Shown here one piece after another: positions 22,562-26,878 of a stretch of DNA of 26,878 nucleotides; the first letter of the stretch is position 1, and every line of letters begins with the position of its first letter. Under the pieces are notes generated by a model. It had not been told where the DNA came from and made no database searches. It saw nothing but the letters and a program-made list of their open reading frames with translations. The position numbers and the translations under genes were made by a program. The DNA is taken from assembly GCA_030839005.1 (NCBI GenBank), contig JAUZEM010000297.1:1-26878 (forward strand), given 5' to 3'. This DNA comes from Actinomycetota bacterium. GTDB lineage: Bacteria; Actinomycetota; Acidimicrobiia; IMCC26256; PALSA-610.

Positions 22562-23838
22562 CCGATATCACCGTTCGGCGCCGATTCGACGCGATCGCGC
22601 CGCTGCGTCATCCCCCGTACGCGCGGCTGTGGACCGGTGCGTTCGTCTCGAACATCGGGACCTGGATGGAGACCGTCGCGCTCGGCATTTACGTCACGAA
22701 GCTCACGCACCAGGCGGCGTGGACGGGAACGATCGCCGCCGCCGCATTCGTCCCGATCGCGTTCTTCGGCCCGATCGGCGGCGCGCTCGCCGATCGCCTG
22801 CCCCGCAAGTGGTTACTGATGGCGACCACAGTCGTGCAAACCGGCCTGGCGTCGCTGCTCGCGCTCTTGTTCGCGGTCGGGCATCCGTCGCCGGCGATTC
22901 TCACGCTCATCGTCTTCGGGAACGGGATCTGTGCCGGGCTCGGATTTCCGGCCTTTCAGGCGATCCTTCCCGATCTCGTCCCGGTCGAGGTGCTTCCCGG
23001 CGCGATCGCGCTGTCGTCCGCGCAATACAACCTCGGCCGCGTCGTCGGGCCCGCACTCGCCGGCGTCGTGATCGCGCTCGGGGGCTACACGTGGGCCGAG
23101 GCCGTGAACGCCGCGAGCTTCTTCGCGGTGATCGCGGTGCTGCTCACCCTCCCGCTCCCCAAGCCCGGGTTGCACGCGCGCGAGCAGAAGCTGTTCCAAT
23201 CCATCGTCGAAGGATTCCGATACGTGCGACACGAGCGTGGCCTCCGGGTCAACGCGGCCGCGATGTGCCTCAACACGTTCCTAGCCGCTCCGTTCATCGC
23301 GCTCGTCCCGGCGATGGCCGAGAACGTGCTGCACAACGGCAAGGTGGGAACATCCATTTTGATCACCACGCAGGGCATCGGTGCGGTCGCCATGGCGTTC
23401 GTCCTCGGAGCACTCGTACAGCGGTACGGACCTCGCCGCTTGCTCGTCGGCCTGATGGGAGCCTTGCCGCCCGCATTGGCGGCTTACGCGTACGCGCCGA
23501 ATCTTGCGCTTTCCGCACTGGCCCTCCTCGTCGTCGGCGCGCTCTATCTCGGCGCGCTCTCGACGTTCTCGACGATCGCCCAACTGCGCGCGCCTGCGAG
23601 CATCCGCGGCCGCGTCCTGGCGGTGAACACGATGATCCTCGGGTCGCTGTACCCACTCGGCGCGGTCATTCAAGGAAAGATCGCCGATGGCATCGGCCTG
23701 CGCGCGACGACCTTCGGCGCGGCCGCGGTCATGGCCGCGGCGCTCGTGGGCGCGCGCCTCGTCCGGCCGGGAATCACGAGCACGCTCGACACTCCGTTGG
23801 CCGACGCACGGGATCAGGGCGTCGGGTCAAGCCGTTGA
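22546..23838 (+). CDS. MFS transporter, EntS-like exporter type
   Basis: 430 residues, about 12 membrane helices. LRHPPYARLWTGAFVSNIGTWMETVALGIYVTKLTH, FFGPIGGALADRLPRKWLLM and EGFRYVRHERGLRVNAAA place it in the EntS/MFS_3 group of drug and metabolite exporters, related to the protein at 8035. The start is a GTG at 22546, inside the 3' end of the ECHDC3-like gene; no strong RBS is evident, so the start is uncertain by a few codons. The stop lies 16 nt before the next crotonase gene. Substrate unknown. Its place between two crotonases may indicate export or import of an acid related to the acyl-CoA pathway, but that is speculative. Confidence 0.85.
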   Translation: MAEPLADITVRRRFDAIAPLRHPPYARLWTGAFVSNIGTWMETVALGIYVTKLTHQAAWTGTIAAAAFVPIAFFGPIGGALADRLPRKWLLMATTVVQTGLASLLALLFAVGHPSPAILTLIVFGNGICAGLGFPAFQAILPDLVPVEVLPGAIALSSAQYNLGRVVGPALAGVVIALGGYTWAEAVNAASFFAVIAVLLTLPLPKPGLHAREQKLFQSIVEGFRYVRHERGLRVNAAAMCLNTFLAAPFIALVPAMAENVLHNGKVGTSILITTQGIGAVAMAFVLGALVQRYGPRRLLVGLMGALPPALAAYAYAPNLALSALALLVVGALYLGALSTFSTIAQLRAPASIRGRVLAVNTMILGSLYPLGAVIQGKIADGIGLRATTFGAAAVMAAALVGARLVRPGITSTLDTPLADARDQGVGSSR

Positions 23839-23840
23839 AT

Positions 23841-23846
23841 TAGGGT
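23841..23846 (+). promoter_or_regulatory. -10 hexamer TAGGGT (leaderless promoter)
   Basis: TAGGGT lies in the 16-nt gap after the MFS stop, 8 nt before the ATG at 23855, with no RBS. It suggests an internal promoter for the second crotonase. Confidence 0.45.
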
Positions 23847-23854
23847 CGCCGTCC

Positions 23855-24622
23855 ATGGCAGTCGTGGAACTGGAACGACGCGAGCACATCGCTCTCGTCA
23901 CGCTGAATCGTCCCGAGGCGCGCAACGCGATCAGCCCAGAGGTGAGTCAGACGATGGTCACCCTGCTCGACGAAGTCGAGGCCGACCCAGAGCTGCGCGC
24001 GGTCGTGCTGACCGGTCGCGGCGAGGTGTTCTCGGCCGGCGCCGACCTCAAGGTGGTCGCGCTCGGGAAGGCGAACGACATCGCGCGCGGGAAGGGCGGC
24101 TTCGCCGGCATCGTGACGCGGGACTTCCCGAAGCCGATCATCGCCGCGGTGAACGGGCCCGCCCTCGCGGGCGGGTTCGAGATCGTGCTTTCGTGCGACC
24201 TCGTCGTCGCCTCGGAAGGCGCGCGCTTCGGCATCCCCGAAGTGAAACGCGGCCTCATGGCCGCGGCCGGCGGTTTGATCCGGCTGCCGAAGCGTGTCCC
24301 ACTTGCGATCGCGCTCGAGCTCGCGATGACCGGCGACCCGATCGACGCCGAACGCGCGCTGCAGCTGGGGCTCGTGAACCGGGTCGTGGCCGCGACGCGT
24401 GTGGTCGACGAAGCGATCGCGCTGGCCGAGCGCATCGGTGAGAATTCGCCCATCGCGGTGCGCAACTCCCGCCGTCTCGTGCGCGAGGCCCCGGAGTTGT
24501 CCGAGGCCGAGGGGTGGAAGCGCACGATCGAGCTGATGATGCCCGTGTTCGAAAGCGGTGACTCGGTCGAGGGCGCGACCGCCTTCGCCGAGAAACGCAC
24601 CCCCGTCTGGCGCAGCGTCTAG
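23855..24622 (+). CDS. Enoyl-CoA hydratase / isomerase (canonical crotonase)
   Basis: 255 residues. Both oxyanion segments (VFSAGADLKVV and NGPALAGGFEIVLSCDLVVAS) and both catalytic glutamates are present: E109 in GGFEIV and E129 in GIPEVKRGL. It should hydrate 2-enoyl-CoA to 3-hydroxyacyl-CoA in fatty-acid or related β-oxidation. The ATG at 23855 follows a TAGGGT -10 box by 8 nt. It lies downstream of the MFS gene and is the last gene before the paired-palindrome element at 24652. The contrast with the Glu-less paralog at 21776 suggests the two have different roles. Confidence 0.92.
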   Translation: MAVVELERREHIALVTLNRPEARNAISPEVSQTMVTLLDEVEADPELRAVVLTGRGEVFSAGADLKVVALGKANDIARGKGGFAGIVTRDFPKPIIAAVNGPALAGGFEIVLSCDLVVASEGARFGIPEVKRGLMAAAGGLIRLPKRVPLAIALELAMTGDPIDAERALQLGLVNRVVAATRVVDEAIALAERIGENSPIAVRNSRRLVREAPELSEAEGWKRTIELMMPVFESGDSVEGATAFAEKRTPVWRSV

Positions 24623-24655
24623 CCCCGCTCCCGCCAATAACCCCGCTCCCGCCAA
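24623..24655. repeat. Direct repeat CCCCGCTCCCGCCAA, period 18 bp
   Basis: CCCCGCTCCCGCCAA occurs at 24623-24637 and 24641-24655. The second copy runs into the first palindrome of the element at 24652. Confidence 0.8.
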
Positions 24656-24708
24656 ACTGTTTGGTTCGAAAGCGGCGCCAGAGGCCGCCGTTTCGCCACA
24701 CTGTTTGG
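24652..24708. repeat. Paired-palindrome element, copy B
   Basis: CCAAACTGTTTGG (24652-24664) is followed, exactly 44 bp start to start, by CCACACTGTTTGG (24696-24708). The 31 bases between form another hairpin (CGAAAGCGGC paired with GCCGCCGTTTCG), unrelated in sequence to that in copy A. With flanking CCCGCC/GGCGGG the whole can fold into one long stem-loop. It follows a stop codon by 30 nt and precedes a leaderless promoter, so a terminator role fits. Confidence 0.8.
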
Positions 24709-24735
24709 CGGGAAACCGGGTCGGTGGGGACCCTG

Positions 24736-24761
24736 GGAGTGAATACTCCTAGAATCGGAGT
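24736..24761. promoter_or_regulatory. Three alternating half-sites over the MerR-menG-menF promoter
   Basis: GGAGT (24736-24740), ACTCC (24745-24749) and GGAGT (24757-24761) give two overlapping inverted repeats, GGAGT-4-ACTCC and ACTCC-7-GGAGT. The second straddles the -10 box TAGAAT. They are candidate sites for the MerR regulator encoded just downstream. Confidence 0.5.
24750..24755 (+). promoter_or_regulatory. -10 hexamer TAGAAT (leaderless promoter)
   Basis: TAGAAT is followed by 7 nt and the GTG at 24763. The GGAG just before the GTG is too close (2 nt) to act as an RBS, so leaderless initiation fits. Confidence 0.6.
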
Positions 24762-24762
24762 C

Positions 24763-25560
24763 GTGACGGCCGAGCCGACCGAGCAGCCCACCGAGCAGTG
24801 GCGGGTGGAGGATCTCGCCCGGCGCGCCGACCTCTCGATCGACACGATTCGCTTCTACCAGAAGCGGCGACTGCTCCCGCCGCCGGAACGGGCGGGGCGG
24901 GTCGCGTGGTACGGCCCCGAGCATCTGGAGCGCCTGGCGCGCGTGCGCGAGTTGCGAGGCCGGGGACTCACGCTCGCGCTCATCGGTCGCATCCTCGACG
25001 GCGACCTCGACCCCACCGACGCTCCGCTGGCGGCCGCCGTGGCCCGGGCCGACGGCGAGGCTCCCGAGGAGTTCCTCACGCTCGCCGAGCTCGCCGAGCG
25101 CTCCAGTGTGCCCGTCGTGCTGCTCGAGGCCGTCGCCCGCGAGAACCTCCTCGTCGCGCGCGTGCTCGACGGCGAGGCGCGCTACACGACCGCCGACATC
25201 GCCATCGTGCAGCAGGGCTTGAGGCTGCTCGAGCAGGGTCTCCCGCTTCCCGATCTGCTGGCGCTCGCGCACGATCACCACGAAACGACGCGCGACATCG
25301 CGGAGGCGGCCGTCGGGCTCTTCGATCGCTACGTGCGCGCCCCGTTGCGCGCGTCGGACCTCCCCGATGACGAAAAGGCCGACCGGCTCGTCGAAGCCTT
25401 CCGCGAGCTGCTCCCGGCTGTCACCTCGCTCGTCGCGCATCACTTTCGGCGCGTGCTGCTCGCCGTGGCACAAGAGCACCTCGAATCCGTAGGCGAGGAG
25501 ACCGAGCTCGCCGCCGTCAACATCGCCGCGTCGAGCCGGCTCGAGAGCTGGCCGACGTGA
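24763..25560 (+). CDS. MerR family transcriptional regulator with a second helical domain
   Basis: 265 residues. The MerR DNA-binding domain is clear: WRVEDLARRADLSIDTIRFYQKRRLLPPPERAGRVAWYGPEHLERLARVRELRGRGLTLALIGRIL (about residues 11-76). A second region, LTLAELAERSSVPVVLLEAVARENLLVARVLDGEARYTTADIAIVQQGLRLLEQGL, looks like another MerR-type winged helix, and the C-terminus is helical. No Cys cluster for metal sensing is seen, so a small molecule or protein signal is likelier. GTG at 24763 follows TAGAAT by 7 nt. The stop overlaps the menG start by 4 nt (GTGA), so the regulator is co-expressed with menaquinone genes. Half-sites in its own promoter point to autoregulation. Confidence 0.88.
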   Translation: MTAEPTEQPTEQWRVEDLARRADLSIDTIRFYQKRRLLPPPERAGRVAWYGPEHLERLARVRELRGRGLTLALIGRILDGDLDPTDAPLAAAVARADGEAPEEFLTLAELAERSSVPVVLLEAVARENLLVARVLDGEARYTTADIAIVQQGLRLLEQGLPLPDLLALAHDHHETTRDIAEAAVGLFDRYVRAPLRASDLPDDEKADRLVEAFRELLPAVTSLVAHHFRRVLLAVAQEHLESVGEETELAAVNIAASSRLESWPT

Positions 25561-26276
25561 GCCGAGCTCCGGCCACGGTGCCCGCCGACCTTGCCGACCT
25601 CCCGGATATCGACGACAAGCCGCGCGCCGTCGAGGCAATGTTCGATCGGATCGCGCCGCGCTACGACGCGCTGAATCGCCTGCTCACGTTCCGCATGGAC
25701 GTCGGCTGGCGCCGAAGCGCCGTACGCGCGCTCGCGCTGCCCGATTCCTCACGGGTGCTCGACCTCGCGTGCGGCACCGGCGACCTGTGCCGCACGCTCA
25801 TCCGGGCCGGGCACCATCCGGTCGGAGTCGATTTCTCGGCCGGCATGCTGCGCGCCGCGCGCACCGCCGCACCGCTCGTGCGCGCCGACGCCGTACGGTT
25901 GCCGTTCGCCCGCGCGACCTTCGACGGCATCACGTGCGGATTCGCGCTGCGCAACTTCGCGGCGCTCGCACCCGTCCTCGCCGAGTGCAGCCGGGTGCTG
26001 CGGCCCGGCGGACGCGTCGCGCTCCTCGACGTCGCCGAGCCCGTGAGTCCGCTCGTCCGGCCCGTCCACGGCGCCTGGTTCCGCCACGTCGTGCCGTTCG
26101 TGGGCGGTCTCGTCTCCGATCGTGCCGCGTACCGGTATCTGCCGGCCTCGACCGCGTACCTCCCACCGCTGCCCGAGATGCTCGCGCTCGTCGTTGCCGG
26201 GGGCATCGTCGACGTCAGCCGGCGCACGCTCGGTTTCGGCGCGGCGCAGCTCATCACGGGAACCCGGGCGAGATGA
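25557..26276 (+). CDS. menG: Demethylmenaquinone methyltransferase (MenG/UbiE family)
   Basis: 239-residue SAM-dependent methyltransferase. FDRIAPRYDALNRLLTF at about residues 29-45 is the UbiE/MenG N-terminal signature, and motif I LDLACGTGDL (68-77) binds SAM. GFALRNFAALAPVLAECSRVLRPGGRVALLDV matches the conserved core. It methylates demethylmenaquinone to menaquinone at the membrane; ubiquinone is unlikely in an actinobacterium. The GTG at 25557 overlaps the MerR stop by 4 nt, and the stop overlaps menF by 4 nt, so three genes form one tightly coupled operon. Confidence 0.92.
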   Translation: MSRAPATVPADLADLPDIDDKPRAVEAMFDRIAPRYDALNRLLTFRMDVGWRRSAVRALALPDSSRVLDLACGTGDLCRTLIRAGHHPVGVDFSAGMLRAARTAAPLVRADAVRLPFARATFDGITCGFALRNFAALAPVLAECSRVLRPGGRVALLDVAEPVSPLVRPVHGAWFRHVVPFVGGLVSDRAAYRYLPASTAYLPPLPEMLALVVAGGIVDVSRRTLGFGAAQLITGTRAR

Positions 26277-26878
26277 CGACCTCAGACGTCTCGCTGCGGT
26301 CCGGTACGCGCCTCGCGGCACGCAGCTTCGTCATCGACGGGCCCCTCGACCTGCTCGACTGCTATGCGTCCGATGGATTCGCCTGGCTCGACGGCGATCA
26401 CGGCTTCGTGGCGTCGGGTGTGGCAGCCGTCGTCGCGCCGGCCGACGCGCCGTCGTTCCTCGCAAAGATCAGGCATGCGTCGGCTGACGGGCACGTATCT
26501 GACATGGCCGGCCCGCGAGCCGTCGGCGCGCTGCCCTTCACCGGGTCGGGTCAGCTCGTCGTACCCGGGCTCATCACCGGCCGCGACACCCGCGGCCGCA
26601 TGTGGCGCACCGTCATCGACGACGCCGACGCGCCGCGCCGCGTCTCCTCCGGAACGCCCGATTCCGCGCCATCCCAGTTCGGCGTCGCCGCCGCGAGCAC
26701 TCGTGAACAGTGGCGGGTGATGGTCGACCGCGCGCTCATCGACATCGCGCGCGGCCGGCTCGAGAAGATCGTGCTCGCGCGCGCGGTTCGCATCGACGCC
26801 GACCGCCCGTTCGATGTTCCCGCGGTACTCGCGCACCTCCGTCGCTCGCAGCCCGGCTGCATCGTGTACGCAGACCGC
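26273..26878 (+). CDS. menF: Isochorismate synthase, menaquinone-specific (3' truncated)
   Basis: 202 residues are seen before the window ends. The GRLEKIVLARAVRIDA segment (about 161-176) is the conserved start of the chorismate-binding domain, with the catalytic Lys of MenF/EntC enzymes in the LEKIVLAR motif. The preceding variable part is typical of the N-terminal half of this family. It converts chorismate to isochorismate, the first step toward menaquinone. Assignment to menaquinone rather than siderophore synthesis rests on menG in the same operon. The ATG at 26273 overlaps the menG stop by 4 nt. The C-terminal catalytic part lies outside the window. Confidence 0.88.
   Translation, partial: MTTSDVSLRSGTRLAARSFVIDGPLDLLDCYASDGFAWLDGDHGFVASGVAAVVAPADAPSFLAKIRHASADGHVSDMAGPRAVGALPFTGSGQLVVPGLITGRDTRGRMWRTVIDDADAPRRVSSGTPDSAPSQFGVAAASTREQWRVMVDRALIDIARGRLEKIVLARAVRIDADRPFDVPAVLAHLRRSQPGCIVYADR

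Overview
The window is GC-rich, densely packed bacterial chromosome. It looks like an actinobacterium, most plausibly an uncultured member of the Acidimicrobiia; that is inferred from gene content and style, not from a marker gene. Clues are two F420-type oxidoreductases, a mycothiol-dependent-type enzyme, menaquinone genes, a secreted protein with long Thr/Pro linkers, frequent GTG/TTG starts, and many genes with a TAnnnT -10 hexamer only 6-10 nt before the start codon (leaderless transcripts). I see no phage, transposase, CRISPR, tRNA or rRNA. No gene-free stretch exceeds about 140 bases.

Layout. 1-867 (+): C-terminal part of a sulfatase / phosphonate monoester hydrolase-like enzyme. 939-2766 (+): TesB-like thioesterase and an F420-type LLM oxidoreductase. 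2867-4293: acyl-CoA desaturase (-) divergent from a TetR regulator (+) around a perfect 18-bp operator. 4300-5723 (-): SRAP/HMCES protein translationally coupled to a maleylpyruvate-isomerase-family enzyme. 5855-7547 (+): TetR, PaaI-type thioesterase and GNAT genes, overlapping. 7570-9321 (-): DUF3052 protein and an MFS exporter. 9420-10055 (+): peroxiredoxin. 10061-13478 (-): Nudix hydrolase, acyl-CoA ligase and UbiA prenyltransferase. 13579-13848 (+): small unknown protein. 13877-19352 (-): flavin reductase, 4-TM protein, 55-residue protein, FtsH, cupin, Ddn-like reductase and secreted glucosaminidase. 19449-21664 (-): acyl-CoA dehydrogenase and an aminoglycoside-phosphotransferase-fold protein. 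21776-24622 (+): ECHDC3-like crotonase, MFS transporter and canonical enoyl-CoA hydratase. 24763-26878 (+): MerR regulator, menG and menF (cut by the window end).

Functional themes. Fatty acid / acyl-CoA metabolism dominates: ligase, dehydrogenase, two crotonases, two thioesterases, a desaturase and a possible CoA-active Nudix enzyme. TetR-type palindromes lie at three promoters (3635-3652, 5782-5795, 20651-20670). Menaquinone synthesis is the second theme (menG, menF, possibly the UbiA protein), with a MerR regulator in the same overlapping operon.

The most unusual non-coding signal is a two-copy structured element: a CCAAACTGTTTGG palindrome, a 31-nt hairpin of unrelated sequence, then the palindrome again at exactly 44 bp. 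It lies just after a stop codon at 2774-2829 and at 24652-24708. Other points of interest are the leaderless promoter series, the MerR-menG-menF operon, the FtsH/small-protein cluster, and a crotonase lacking both catalytic glutamates.
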